NCBI RefSeq assembly: GCF_016313185.1
Contig: NZ_CP066218.1
Location: 310,001-374,000, forward strand
Direction: 5' to 3'
Source of the DNA: Mycolicibacterium baixiangningiae
GTDB taxonomy: Bacteria > Actinomycetota > Actinomycetes > Mycobacteriales > Mycobacteriaceae
DNA: 64,000 bases
Every line of letters starts with the position of its first letter. The stretch's first letter is position 1. A program made the translations under genes and the position numbers. The notes under the pieces are model-generated. The model did not search any database. It worked only from the letters and a program-made list of their open reading frames with translations, and had not been told where the DNA came from. This document shows, piece after piece, positions 37,476-47,349 of this stretch.

Positions 37476-40049
37476 ATGCCCTCAACGAAGAACGTCGTGG
37501 TCATCGGCCACGGCATGGTCGGGCACCGGTTCGTCGAAGCGCTGCGCGCGCGCGACACTGCGGGTGCCTGGCGGATCACCGTGCTCGCCGAGGAATCCGA
37601 CGCCGCCTACGACCGGGTGGGCCTGACCGGTTACACCGAACACTGGGACCGGACATTGCTCGCGCTCGCGGGGAACGACTACCCCGGGGACGATTTGATC
37701 GAGTTGCGCCTCAGCAGCCGCGTCACCGAGATCGACCGGGACGCGCGGACCGTGCGGACCGCAGACGGTGCGAGTCTCGGGTACGACGCCCTGGTGCTGG
37801 CCACCGGTTCATACGCCTTCGTGCCGCCGGTGCCGGGACGCGACCTGCCGTCGTGTCACGTCTACCGCACTCTCGACGATCTCGACGCGATCCGCGCCGA
37901 CGCGCAGCGCAGCCTGGCCGCGGGGAACGCGCCGGTCGGCGTGGTGATCGGTGGTGGCCTGCTGGGCCTGGAGGCGGCGAACGCGCTGCGGGCGTTCGGG
38001 TTGACGGCGCATGTCGTGGAGAGATCACCGCGGCTGATGGCCCAGCAGCTCGACGACGCCGGGGGTGCCCTGCTGGGCAGGATGATCACTGATTTGGGCA
38101 TCGAGGTTCACCTCGGCGTCAGCACCGACGCGATCAAGCCGGCGCAACGCAACCGGCCCCTGCGGCGCTCCGCCGACGACGACTCGCTGCGGGTGATGCT
38201 GGGCGACGGGACGCACATCGATGCGGGTCTGGTCGTGTTCGCAGCCGGTGTCCGGCCGCGCGACGAGCTGGCCCGCGACGCAGGGCTCGAAACCGCCGAG
38301 CGTGGTGGCGTGCTCACCGACCTCGGTTGTGTCACAAGCGATCCCCACATCTACGCAGTCGGGGAGGTCGCCGCGATCGAGGGTCGTTGCTACGGCTTGG
38401 TGGGGCCGGGGTACACCAGCGCCGAAGTCGTGGCGGACCGGCTTCTCGGCGGTGTCGCGGAGTTTCCCGAGGCCGACATGTCGACCAAGCTCAAGTTGCT
38501 CGGCGTGGACGTGGCCAGTTTCGGCGACGCGATGGGCAACACCCCGAACTGCCTCGAGGTCGTCGTCAACGACGCGGTCAACCAGACCTACGCCAAACTG
38601 GTGCTCTCCGATGACGCCAAGACACTGCTCGGCGGCATCCTGGTGGGCGATGCGTCGGCCTACGGCGTCCTGCGGCCGATGGTGGGCGAACAGCTGCCCG
38701 GCGACCCGATGGCGCTCATCGCGCCCGCGGGCCCCGGCGGAACCGACGGGGCGCTCGGCGTCGGTGCGCTACCTGCCGCCGCGCAGATCTGTTCGTGCAA
38801 CAACGTCACCAAGGGCGACATCTCGGAAGCGATCACCGGTGGCTGCTGCGACGTCGCCGGACTCAAGGCGTGCACCAAAGCGGGCACGTCGTGCGGATCG
38901 TGTGTGCCGCTGCTCAAACAGCTGCTCGAAGCCGAGGGCGTGACCCAGTCGAAGGCCTTGTGCGAGCACTTCAGCCAGTCGCGCGCCGAACTGTTCGAGA
39001 TCGTGTCGGCGACCGACATCCGCACCTTCTCCGGTCTGCTCGAGCGGTTCGGCACCGGAAAGGGTTGCGACATCTGCAAACCCACCGTGGCGTCCATCCT
39101 CGCCTCGACGAGTTCCGACCACATCCTCGACGGTGAGCAGGCTGCGCTGCAGGACTCCAACGACCACTTCCTGGCCAACATCCAGCGCAACGGCAGCTAT
39201 TCGGTGGTGCCGCGGGTGCCCGGCGGCGACATCAGACCCGAGCATCTGATCCTCATCGGCGAGATTGCCAGGGACTTCGACCTGTACACCAAGATCACCG
39301 GCGGCCAGCGCATCGACATGTTCGGCGCGCGCGTCGAGCAACTACCCGAGATCTGGCGCCGCCTCGTCGAGGGCGGGATGGAGTCCGGCCAGGCCTACGG
39401 CAAGTCGTTGCGCACCGTGAAGAGCTGTGTCGGCAGCGACTGGTGCCGCTTCGGCCAACAGGATTCGGTGCAGATGGCCATCAACCTGGAACTTCGCTAC
39501 CGCGGGCTGCGCGCCCCGCACAAGATCAAGATGGGGGTGTCCGGTTGCGCCCGCGAATGCGCAGAGGCACGCGGCAAGGACGTCGGTGTCATCGCCACCG
39601 AGAACGGCTGGAACCTCTACGTCGGCGGCAACGGCGGGATGACGCCGAAGCACGCTCAGCTGCTCGCCGGTGACCTCGACGACGACACGCTGATCCGTTA
39701 CATCGACCGGTTCCTGATGTTCTACATTCGCACCGCCGACCGGTTACAGCGCACCGCGCCGTGGGTGGAATCGCTCGAGGGGGGCATCGACCATCTGCGC
39801 GAGGTGGTGTGTCACGACTCTCTGGGCCTGGCGACCGAATTCGAGGCGGCGATGACGCGGCACGTCGACGGCTACTCCTGCGAGTGGAAGGGCGTGCTCC
39901 AGGATCCCGACAAGCTGTCGCGGTTCGTCTCGTTCGTGAACGCACCGGACGTGCCCGATCCGACAATCGCCTTCACCGAGAACGCCGGTCGCAAGGTCCC
40001 GGTGCAGATCGGAATGCCCACCGTCCGACCGCTTCAGGAGACGCAGTGA
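37476..40049 (+). CDS. nirB: Assimilatory nitrite reductase [NAD(P)H] large subunit NirB
   Basis: An 857-residue siroheme enzyme reducing nitrite to ammonium. Domains in order: FAD site VVVIGHGMVGHRF (5-17); NAD site VVIGGGLLGLEAAN (about 156-170); BFD-like [2Fe-2S] domain with CSCNNV and CTKAGTSCGSC (about 437-475); sulfite/nitrite reductase domains ending with siroheme/[4Fe-4S] ligands SCVGSDWC (C-x5-C, about 650) and SGCAREC (C-x3-C, about 690). The start MPSTKNVVVIG is chosen over an upstream ATG because it brings the FAD motif to the usual position. nirD overlaps by four bases. It matches Rv0252. Confidence 0.95.
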   Translation: MPSTKNVVVIGHGMVGHRFVEALRARDTAGAWRITVLAEESDAAYDRVGLTGYTEHWDRTLLALAGNDYPGDDLIELRLSSRVTEIDRDARTVRTADGASLGYDALVLATGSYAFVPPVPGRDLPSCHVYRTLDDLDAIRADAQRSLAAGNAPVGVVIGGGLLGLEAANALRAFGLTAHVVERSPRLMAQQLDDAGGALLGRMITDLGIEVHLGVSTDAIKPAQRNRPLRRSADDDSLRVMLGDGTHIDAGLVVFAAGVRPRDELARDAGLETAERGGVLTDLGCVTSDPHIYAVGEVAAIEGRCYGLVGPGYTSAEVVADRLLGGVAEFPEADMSTKLKLLGVDVASFGDAMGNTPNCLEVVVNDAVNQTYAKLVLSDDAKTLLGGILVGDASAYGVLRPMVGEQLPGDPMALIAPAGPGGTDGALGVGALPAAAQICSCNNVTKGDISEAITGGCCDVAGLKACTKAGTSCGSCVPLLKQLLEAEGVTQSKALCEHFSQSRAELFEIVSATDIRTFSGLLERFGTGKGCDICKPTVASILASTSSDHILDGEQAALQDSNDHFLANIQRNGSYSVVPRVPGGDIRPEHLILIGEIARDFDLYTKITGGQRIDMFGARVEQLPEIWRRLVEGGMESGQAYGKSLRTVKSCVGSDWCRFGQQDSVQMAINLELRYRGLRAPHKIKMGVSGCARECAEARGKDVGVIATENGWNLYVGGNGGMTPKHAQLLAGDLDDDTLIRYIDRFLMFYIRTADRLQRTAPWVESLEGGIDHLREVVCHDSLGLATEFEAAMTRHVDGYSCEWKGVLQDPDKLSRFVSFVNAPDVPDPTIAFTENAGRKVPVQIGMPTVRPLQETQ

Positions 40050-40414
40050 CATTGCTCGACGACCGCGAAGACGCTGACCTACTCCCCGCCGAGTGGACGG
40101 TGGCGTGCCGCTACGAGTACCTGATCCCGTGCCGCGGCGTGGGGGTGCTGCTACCCGACGGGTCGCAGGCGGCGTTGTTCCGTCTCGAGGACGGCAGCCT
40201 GCACGCGGTCGGCAACATCGACCCCTTCTCCGGCGCCGCGGTGATGTCGCGTGGCATCACCGGCGACCGGGGTGGGCGTTCCACCGTGCAGTCGCCGATC
40301 AAGAAGCAAGCCTTCGCCTTTGACGACGGTACCTGCCTGGATGACCCCTCGGTGGCGCTGCCGGTGTACCGGACCCGGCGCACCTCCGACGGTTTCGTCG
40401 AGATCGCGTCGTAG
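40046..40414 (+). CDS. nirD: Nitrite reductase small subunit NirD
   Basis: A 122-residue Rieske-fold protein paired with NirB. As in other NirD proteins the Rieske cluster ligands (CxH...CxxH) are missing: the relevant segments are PCRGVGVLL and GNIDPFSGAAVMSRG, so it is structural and not an electron carrier. GTG start overlaps the nirB stop (GTGA). It matches Rv0253. Only three bases separate its stop from the convergent DUF2231 gene. Confidence 0.93.
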   Translation: MTLLDDREDADLLPAEWTVACRYEYLIPCRGVGVLLPDGSQAALFRLEDGSLHAVGNIDPFSGAAVMSRGITGDRGGRSTVQSPIKKQAFAFDDGTCLDDPSVALPVYRTRRTSDGFVEIAS

Positions 40415-40417
40415 GAC

Positions 40418-40987
40418 TCAGGCCGCGCGTAGGTGCTCGACCGGGTTGCGGTGGGTGACCGCGCGCAGTGGCTGCCAGCGGAACATGCCCGCACCCTGTG
40501 CGTAAGACAGGTGACCGCCGAGGGCGCCGCCGACGCTGATCGCCGCCAGTCCCAGCAGGCTGTACACCCGCGCTGCGCGCACCTTCTCCTTGCCGTACGC
40601 CCGGTAGGCCAGCCCGAACAGCGTCACCCCGGCCGCGTTGGACACCGCGTGCGCCAGGCCGACCCGCTGCTGGCGTTTGTTGAGCAGCACGTAGTCCGCC
40701 CAGCCGGCCAGCACGGTGGGCGGTGTCGCGGCCAGCCCGACGCCGACGAGTCGGCGCGCCGTGGCGACATCCTTGAAGACGACGTCGAAGACCACCGACG
40801 TCATCCAGGTGCCGATCGGCAGGGTGATCAACAGCGGGTGGACGGGGTGGCCCAGCCAGGAGCCGCGCAGGATCCGGCCGAGCCGGGCACCGTCGACCAC
40901 CCGGCCCGCGATGCGCGCGCTGGCCTCAGCCGGTGCGTCGAGCGACTTCACCTCTTCGACACTGGCGAGGATGCGATGGATGTTCAT
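40418..40987 (-). CDS. DUF2231-domain membrane protein
   Basis: A 189-residue protein with a short cytoplasmic N-terminus and about four membrane helices (about 52-72, 83-103, 117-135, 143-160). The DUF2231 mark is GSWLGHPVHPLLITLPIG. The family is often found near Rieske or redox genes but has no known activity. It is convergent with nirD and has its own upstream region (40988-41229). Confidence 0.83.
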   Translation of the reverse strand: MNIHRILASVEEVKSLDAPAEASARIAGRVVDGARLGRILRGSWLGHPVHPLLITLPIGTWMTSVVFDVVFKDVATARRLVGVGLAATPPTVLAGWADYVLLNKRQQRVGLAHAVSNAAGVTLFGLAYRAYGKEKVRAARVYSLLGLAAISVGGALGGHLSYAQGAGMFRWQPLRAVTHRNPVEHLRAA

Positions 40988-41229
40988 GCTCGTGGAAGTA
41001 CCCCGTGATCAATCGGCGAACCCTCCGTTTCGGGGTCACGACCGCTTCGACGAGTCGCTCGCAAGGGTGGCCGCGTACGTCGTGAACGTACTGACATGGG
41101 AGCAGCGCGGCAGGCCCACTCACGCCGTTACCGCCGGCACGGCCCCCTGCTCACTGATCGGCCGCACCATACCTGGATGGTTGCCGGCGAGACGGACCGT
41201 ATTAATAGGCAGGCATTCGCGGCGCGCCC
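40988..41229. other. Non-coding gap upstream of the DUF2231 gene
   Basis: 242 bases without a supported gene. The likely promoter for the leftward DUF2231 gene is here; a TATTAAT-type AT patch at about 41199-41205 could be a -10 element on either strand. No palindromic operator or RNA structure stood out. Confidence 0.4.
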
Positions 41230-41925
41230 CTAGGCGGCGAGCGGAAGCCGGGCCCGCCGGAACCGGCTGGCGATCAGCCGCACGAGCCCGGGGTGCGTGC
41301 CGAGCGGGTCGGTGACGATATCGGCGCCGCTCGCCCGCAGCCGATCCTGAAACAAGCCCTCGGACAGAAGATATGACGCCACCACCACACGGCGGCCGCC
41401 ACGGCGGCCGCCACGGCGGCGCACCGCGGTGACCGCGTCACCGATGCGCGGCCGGCCGGTGGCGGCGAACGCGAGATCGACCCGTGCGCCGGTGACCGCG
41501 GACAGCGATGTGGCCGTGGTGTGCAGATCACGAAATGCCGAACGATCCGAGGTGCCCGCCGCCGCGAGGATCACCGAATCATCGGGACGCCAGCCGGATT
41601 CGACCAGACGGTCGGCCAGTACCCGCACCAGTTGAGGGTCAGGCCCCAGCGCCGGGGCGACCGTGACGTCCGGATGGCCGCTGGCCTCGACGTGCCCGGG
41701 GATGTCGCTGCGCACGTGGTAGCCGCGTGACAGGAACGCGGGCACCAGAACGGCGGGACGGTCGGGCATCGTGCTCAGCACGTCGGCGGGTGTCGGGCCG
41801 AGTACGTCGACGAAGGCGATGTCGACGGGCGCCGACAGGGCTGCGGCGACGCGGTCGGCGATGTCACCGATCAACGCGACACCGCTGGCCTTGCGGGTGC
41901 CGTGCGCGACGAGGATCCGGTTCAC
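41230..41925 (-). CDS. CbiX-like sirohydrochlorin chelatase
   Basis: A 231-residue CbiX/SirB-type protein with two repeats. The metal-site histidines are in ILVAHGTRK at the N-terminus and in VPAFLSRGYHVRSDIP (about 75-95), as expected for sirohydrochlorin ferro- or cobaltochelatase. An arginine/glycine stretch RRRGGRRGGRR (about 170-180) is encoded by a short GCCGCCACG repeat and may be expanded. It overlaps the HemD-like gene by four bases and corresponds to Rv0259c. Likely job: insert iron to make siroheme for NirB. Confidence 0.83.
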   Translation of the reverse strand: MNRILVAHGTRKASGVALIGDIADRVAAALSAPVDIAFVDVLGPTPADVLSTMPDRPAVLVPAFLSRGYHVRSDIPGHVEASGHPDVTVAPALGPDPQLVRVLADRLVESGWRPDDSVILAAAGTSDRSAFRDLHTTATSLSAVTGARVDLAFAATGRPRIGDAVTAVRRRGGRRGGRRVVVASYLLSEGLFQDRLRASGADIVTDPLGTHPGLVRLIASRFRRARLPLAA

Positions 41926-43070
41926 AGCGCTCCCGCCAGGTCGTCGTCGACGGTGAGGCGGTATCCGCGTTTGACGACGGTGGACACGATCTGCTTGTCA
42001 CCCAACGCGGTTCGCAGGCGCAGCACCGCAGTCTCGACGGCGTGCGTGTCGGTGCCGCTGCCGGGCAGGGCGCCCAGCAGGTCGGTGCGTGACACCACCG
42101 ACCCGGGCCGGTGGGCGAGAGCGCGGATGGTCGCCATCCCGGCCGGGGACAGGGATTTGACCACGCCGTCGACCAGCACGCAGGTGCCGCGGATCTCCAG
42201 CAGGTGTCCCGCCACCCGCAGGGTGCGGGCCTGCAGCAAGGGCAGTTCGTCGGTGATGTGGCGGGCCAGCGCGCCCAGCCGCATGCGTTCGGGTGCTGAC
42301 GTCGGCACGCCGAGCCGGACCAGCGGGCGCGCGGTGACGGGCCCGACGCACATCGCGTGCACGGTCGTCCGCATCGCCGACAGCACCCGATCGGCCACGC
42401 CCATCTCGGTGGCCCGCATCAGCACCGACGCCACGGCCGGCGCGGAGGTGAAGCTGACGGCGTCGAACTTCTCCTCGGCGATACCGGCCACCAACTGGTC
42501 GAACTCACCGTTGCGGGGGGCGGGCCGCCAGCGGTATACACGGATCGGCACCACGTCGGCGCCCGCGGCGCGCAGTTCGTCGAGGAATTCAGGAAAAGGA
42601 TCCCAGTCGTCGGTCGCACCGTGGAGTTGCACGGCGATGCGCTTGCCGGCGATGCCGCCGTCGAGCAGGTAGCGCAGCACTTCGCGGGACGACTCGGACT
42701 CGGGCGACCATTCCTCGGGCAGGCCGGCGGCGCGCAACGCGCCGGTGGCCTTCGGCCCCCGGGAGACGATGCGGGCCCGCTCCAGTGCGGCGGTCAGGTC
42801 GGCGGCGACGCCCCAGCCGTCGGCGGCGGCAATCCAGCCGCGGAGTCCGATGCCGGTGGTGGCGACCACGATGTCCGGCGGCGTGTCGATCAGCGCGTGG
42901 GTGTGGGCCCGCAGCTCGTCGTCGTCGGGGAGCGGGACCATCGCGATCGCGGCCGCGCTTGTGACGGTTGCGCCCCGGCGGCGCAGCAGTGCGCTCAGCT
43001 CTTCGGCGCGGCGGGCGGAGGTCACCGCCACCCGGAATCCGGTGAGCGGCAGCCAGTCGGGCTCACTCAT
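41922..43070 (-). CDS. Uroporphyrinogen-III synthase (HemD-like) with C-terminal winged-helix domain
   Basis: A 382-residue fusion. Residues about 10-265 are HemD-like (VAVTSARRAEELSALLRRRG at the start; the later AVSFTSAPAVASVL). Residues about 280-375 are an OmpR/PhoB-type winged helix (LSPAGMATIRALAHRPGSVV, HAVETAVLRLRTALG, TVVKRGYRL). It has no receiver domain. It matches Rv0260c, and pairs with the CbiX-like chelatase for siroheme supply. A second, true hemD is expected elsewhere. M. tuberculosis has narK3 next; it is missing here. A candidate GlnR box lies 23-38 bases before the start. Confidence 0.87.
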   Translation of the reverse strand: MSEPDWLPLTGFRVAVTSARRAEELSALLRRRGATVTSAAAIAMVPLPDDDELRAHTHALIDTPPDIVVATTGIGLRGWIAAADGWGVAADLTAALERARIVSRGPKATGALRAAGLPEEWSPESESSREVLRYLLDGGIAGKRIAVQLHGATDDWDPFPEFLDELRAAGADVVPIRVYRWRPAPRNGEFDQLVAGIAEEKFDAVSFTSAPAVASVLMRATEMGVADRVLSAMRTTVHAMCVGPVTARPLVRLGVPTSAPERMRLGALARHITDELPLLQARTLRVAGHLLEIRGTCVLVDGVVKSLSPAGMATIRALAHRPGSVVSRTDLLGALPGSGTDTHAVETAVLRLRTALGDKQIVSTVVKRGYRLTVDDDLAGAL

Positions 43071-43092
43071 GACTTCTGTGTATGCAGGTTGT

Positions 43093-43108
43093 GTTTCGTT
43101 TGTGTTTC
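43093..43108 (-). promoter_or_regulatory. Candidate GlnR box upstream of the HemD-like gene
   Basis: On the minus strand this reads GAAAC-ACAAAC-GAAAC: two half-sites with the six-base spacing of the actinobacterial GlnR box (gTnAC-n6-GaAAC), although the first half has A instead of T. It would overlap a -35 element if translation is leaderless. GlnR control would fit joint induction with nirBD under nitrogen limitation. Confidence 0.45.
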
Positions 43109-43359
43109 ACAGCCATTGCCATGGTATAGCCGGAAGCCCTGGGGTGGCCGGTGTGGGCAGGGCGACGCCGTTGTCACCCTGCCCACGGATCCGGTGGTCA
43201 CGCTCGGGCCAGGTCGAGCTGCTGTGTGCGCTCCGGGATCCCAGTCGGTGATGCGGTGCGCCATGGCGGCAACGGTAGGAAGGCTTCGTTACCCCGACGC
43301 TGCCCGCGGTGACCCCGCCGTGAAATTCCGCTCACCACCGCGGACGGTGCGGTGTGAGG

Positions 43360-43944
<585 letters not shown>

Positions 43945-44820
43945 CTACCAGTGTTTGCGTGGCCGCGACCAGTGCAGCCGCACCGTCTGGCCGGGGCGGG
44001 CCTGTGACGCCGCGTCGATGTCCTCGTCGGTCACGACGCCGACCACCGGGTAGCCGCCCGTCACGGGATGGTCCGGGCCGAGGATGACCGGTAAACCGTT
44101 GGGCGGCACTTGGATTGCCCCGCGGGTCGCGCCTTCGCTGGGCAGCTGCCGGTCGGGCCACCGGTACTCCAGCGGCATGCCGACCAGCCGCATGCCGACG
44201 CGGTCACTGCGGTTGGTCACCTGCCAGTTGGTGCGGATCAGCACATCGGGGTCGACGAACCAGTCGTCACGCGGGCCCGGCACGACGACGAGGTCGAGCA
44301 CGTCGTCGTCGATCGCCGCCACCGGGGCCTGGTCGAGCTCGGGGAAGTCGGCCGTGTGGTCGCCGACGGGCAGCACGTCGCCGGGTTTGAGCGGTTGCGG
44401 CCCGATCGCCGACATCACGTCGTAGCTGCGTGACCCGAGCACCGGCGCCACGTCGATTCCGCCGCGCACCGCGAGGTAGCTGCGCAGACCGGAGTGCGGT
44501 ATCCCCAGCGAGATCACGTCGCCATCGTGAGCGTAATGGATGCTGTTGGTGCCGAACGGTTTTCCGTTGATCGCGGGGTCGGTGTCGGCGCCGGTCACGG
44601 CGACGGCGATGTCGCCGCCGCACACCCGGGCGGTGAAGCCACCGAACATCACCTCGACGGTCGCCCGGTCACCGGGGTTGGCCACCAGACGGTTGGCCAG
44701 GGCGTGTGCGCGGCGGTCCGCCGCACCCGACCGGGTGACGCCGATGTGCGCCAGCCCGGGCCGGCCGAGGTCTTCGACCAGCGCCAGCGGCCCGGTGTCG
44801 AGGATCTCCAGAGTCGCCAT
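43945..44820 (-). CDS. pxpC: 5-oxoprolinase subunit C / biotin-dependent carboxyltransferase (KipA-like)
   Basis: A 291-residue protein of the AHS2/PxpC family. Motifs: [19 protein letters not shown] at the start, [18 protein letters not shown] near the end, and [17 protein letters not shown]. PxpABC together cleave 5-oxoproline with ATP. The ATG at 44820 is used rather than the one three bases before it, because the spacing from GAGGAGG is better. It follows pxpB after 24 bases. It corresponds to Rv0263c. No pxpA is in the window. Confidence 0.86.
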   Translation of the reverse strand: MATLEILDTGPLALVEDLGRPGLAHIGVTRSGAADRRAHALANRLVANPGDRATVEVMFGGFTARVCGGDIAVAVTGADTDPAINGKPFGTNSIHYAHDGDVISLGIPHSGLRSYLAVRGGIDVAPVLGSRSYDVMSAIGPQPLKPGDVLPVGDHTADFPELDQAPVAAIDDDVLDLVVVPGPRDDWFVDPDVLIRTNWQVTNRSDRVGMRLVGMPLEYRWPDRQLPSEGATRGAIQVPPNGLPVILGPDHPVTGGYPVVGVVTDEDIDAASQARPGQTVRLHWSRPRKHW

Positions 44821-44844
44821 CATCGCCTCCTCATCCCACTGTGC

Positions 44845-45513
44845 TCATCCCACGGCGCGGAACTCGACCCACGCACCCAGGGTGAGTAGCGCGGGGCTTT
44901 CCCGGTTCACGTCCCAGAGCACGGCGTCGGTGTGCCCGATCAACTGCCAGCCGCCGGGCGATTCACGCGGGTAGACCCCGCTGAACTCGCCGGCCAGCCC
45001 GACGGCTCCGGCGGGCACCTTCGTGCGCGGCTCGGCGCGACGCGGCACCTGCAGCCGCTCGTCCCCGCCGACGAGGTAGGCGAATCCCGGTGCGAAACCG
45101 CCGAACCCGACCCGCCACAGGGTTCCGGTGTGGGCCGCGACGACCTGGTCGGGGTCCATACCCGTCAGCCGGGCCACTTCGGCGAGATCGGCCCCGTCGT
45201 AGACCACGTCGATGGCGATGTCGGCGGCGCGGTCCTGCGGGCTGGCGGATTCGCGGAGCGCGCCCCGGTCGAGGCGCACAGCAGCCAGCCGTTGGCGGGT
45301 CGGCGCCTGGCGGTGCGAGCCGTCGAGCTTGATCAGGACGGTGCGCGAGCCGGGCACGATGTCGACCACGCCGGGGAGTCCGGCGTCGCGCACCGCGTCG
45401 GACCACGCCAATACCTCGGCGCTGCTGTCGAACTGGAGGAGAAGTGCCCGGTCGCCGTAGTCGAGCACGGTGTCGAGAACCATCGGGTCCATCACATCCG
45501 GTACTGCGGTCAT
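44845..45513 (-). CDS. pxpB: 5-oxoprolinase subunit B (KipI-like)
   Basis: A 222-residue AHS1/PxpB-type protein. Family motifs [14 protein letters not shown] and [20 protein letters not shown] are intact, as is [12 protein letters not shown]. It forms a hetero-complex with PxpC. The start [10 protein letters not shown] was chosen; three further in-frame methionines exist within ten residues. It corresponds to Rv0264c. Confidence 0.86.
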   Translation of the reverse strand: MTAVPDVMDPMVLDTVLDYGDRALLLQFDSSAEVLAWSDAVRDAGLPGVVDIVPGSRTVLIKLDGSHRQAPTRQRLAAVRLDRGALRESASPQDRAADIAIDVVYDGADLAEVARLTGMDPDQVVAAHTGTLWRVGFGGFAPGFAYLVGGDERLQVPRRAEPRTKVPAGAVGLAGEFSGVYPRESPGGWQLIGHTDAVLWDVNRESPALLTLGAWVEFRAVG

Positions 45514-45586
45514 ACCCAAAGCTACCGCCGGGTAAGGTCGGCGGCCGCTCCCTGAGGAGCCTTGCCAGAGGTGTTTTAAAGAAGGC

Positions 45587-46261
45587 TCAGGTCGCAGGCT
45601 CGTAAGTCGGTTCACGGCGCTTGATCGCGGCGATCACGCGGTAGGTCACCGGCAGCATCGCCGCCTCGATGAGCGTCTTGTAGACCCAGCCGATCGCCGC
45701 GTAGACGGCGAATGACCCCATGTTCCCGAACCCGATGATCGGTGCGGCGATCGCACAGAAGACGAGGGTGTCGGCGAACTGCCCGACCACGGTCGACCCA
45801 AGCAACCGCGCCCACAGGTGGTGTTCCTTGGTGCGCTGTTTGATCCGCACCACCATCCACGCGTTGACGAGCTGACCGACGAGGAAGCCGGACAACCCCG
45901 CGATCGCCAGCCCCGTGATCGCGGCCACGGTGGTGGCCAGCGCGTCCTGGTTGGCGTAGTCGGGGGCGCCGGGCAGGCGCACGGTCACCCACAGTACGAG
46001 CACTGCGAGTGTCTGCATGGCGAAGCCGATGAACACCGCTCGGCGGGCGGCGCGGAAGCCGTACACCTCGCTGAGCACGTCGCCGATGACGTAGGTGAGC
46101 GGGAAGACCAGGAAGCCGCCGTCGGTGAGCAGCGGTCCGAAGGCCACGCCTTTGGTGGCGGCGACGTTGGAGATCAGTACCAGCCCGGTGAACACGGCGA
46201 GCAGCGTCGGGTAGTAGGCGGAGCCCACCGCCGCGGAACCCCGGTGGGCTGTCTCGGTCAC
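45587..46261 (-). CDS. yhhQ: DUF165/YhhQ-type vitamin or queuosine-precursor transporter
   Basis: A 224-residue protein with about six membrane helices. Family marks: [10 protein letters not shown] in the first helix region, [22 protein letters not shown], and [13 protein letters not shown]. Members of the VUT/ECF-like family carry queuosine precursors in E. coli. The substrate here is not shown, since mycobacterial queuosine use is uncertain. The GTG start gives the length usual for the family. It lies in the same direction between fecB2 (38 bases) and pxpB (73 bases). Confidence 0.82.
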   Translation of the reverse strand: MTETAHRGSAAVGSAYYPTLLAVFTGLVLISNVAATKGVAFGPLLTDGGFLVFPLTYVIGDVLSEVYGFRAARRAVFIGFAMQTLAVLVLWVTVRLPGAPDYANQDALATTVAAITGLAIAGLSGFLVGQLVNAWMVVRIKQRTKEHHLWARLLGSTVVGQFADTLVFCAIAAPIIGFGNMGSFAVYAAIGWVYKTLIEAAMLPVTYRVIAAIKRREPTYEPAT

Positions 46262-46299
46262 CGCGCCATTCTGGCAGGCACCGTCAGGGCAGGCGCACG

Positions 46300-47259
46300 T
46301 CAGGCCAGGATTTGCGCCAGCAGCGGGGGCAGCCGGTCGGCGACCAGGGGATAGGACAGCGGGGAGGCGAAGGCGATCGCGCCGGCGAGTTCCTTGTCGG
46401 TGAAGATGGTGCGCCCGCCGGCGACTGCCTTCAGCCCCGCGATGGTGGGGTCGGCCAGTATCGCGCCCTGTTCCTGGTCGCTCTCGGTGGTCCAGATCAG
46501 GACGTCGGCGGCGTCGAGCACCGACGCCATCCGGTCGCGCGGGATCAGCGGATCGCCGGGGTCGGCGACGGTGAACCCCATCTGGGTGAGGAAGTCGGTG
46601 CGCCAACCGGGCGGCACGGCCTGCACGTTGTCGCGGTAGAGCGGGCCGCGCAGCAGCAGCGCCTTCTTACCGGCGAACTGCGGATTGGCCGTCGCCGCGT
46701 TGGTGAATCTCTCGTCGACGCGGGTGATGGCGGTCTGCATCTCGTCGGCCTTGAACACGGCCTGGCCGATGACGGTGGCCTGGTCTTTCCACGGTTCGAA
46801 GAAGGCGGCGGACCCGTTCTGCGCCACCGTCGGGGCGATCTCGGAGAGCGTGGCGTAGGTGTCGGCGTCGAGGCCGGCGTTGGTCGCGACGATCAGGTCG
46901 GGGTTCAGGCCGCGGATCGCCTCGATCTGGACACCGTCGGCGAGGCTGAGCACGGTCGGCTGGGCCGGCCCGAGTTGGCTTCGCGCCCATGGCCACACGC
47001 CGAACGGCTCACCTCCGAACCAGTCGGTGACGGCGATCGGCACCATGCCGACAGCCAGCAGGTCGTCCTGTTCGGTGAGGCCGGCACTGACGACGCGCGT
47101 GGGCGGGGCGGGGATGCGGGTCTCCCCGAATGCGTGGGTGACGGTGACCGAGCCGTCCTTCGCGACGGTGCCGGGTTCGTCGCCTGAACACGCGGCCGGT
47201 GCCGACGCGGCCGCGGCCGTCATGGCGAGAAAGCTTCGCCGCGACCAGGCAGTTGACAC
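46300..47259 (-). CDS. fecB2: Iron-siderophore ABC transporter substrate-binding lipoprotein (FecB2-like)
   Basis: A 319-residue periplasmic-binding-type protein. The N-terminus WSRRSFLAMTAAAASAP carries a Tat twin-arginine pair and then a lipobox-like AAC, so it is probably exported folded and lipid-anchored. The fold of the TroA class is shown by PPTRVVSAGLTEQDDLLAVG and GLNPDLIVATNAG. It corresponds to Rv0265c, a FecB-type siderophore binder. No permease or ATPase gene is adjacent, so it must use one encoded elsewhere. Start GTG at 47259 was chosen because it places the RR pair about eight residues in. Confidence 0.85.
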   Translation of the reverse strand: MSTAWSRRSFLAMTAAAASAPAACSGDEPGTVAKDGSVTVTHAFGETRIPAPPTRVVSAGLTEQDDLLAVGMVPIAVTDWFGGEPFGVWPWARSQLGPAQPTVLSLADGVQIEAIRGLNPDLIVATNAGLDADTYATLSEIAPTVAQNGSAAFFEPWKDQATVIGQAVFKADEMQTAITRVDERFTNAATANPQFAGKKALLLRGPLYRDNVQAVPPGWRTDFLTQMGFTVADPGDPLIPRDRMASVLDAADVLIWTTESDQEQGAILADPTIAGLKAVAGGRTIFTDKELAGAIAFASPLSYPLVADRLPPLLAQILA

Positions 47260-47349
47260 GCGGCGAGCGTAACCGCTAACCCACCTCGAAGCTGTCGAAC
47301 AACACAGGGCCAGGCCGAGCGCCACCACGGGCGCACCGTGAGGCCGACC

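Noticed and set aside
40046..40414. Rieske [2Fe-2S] ferredoxin
   Set aside because: Ligand Cys/His pairs are absent; this is the usual NirD form.
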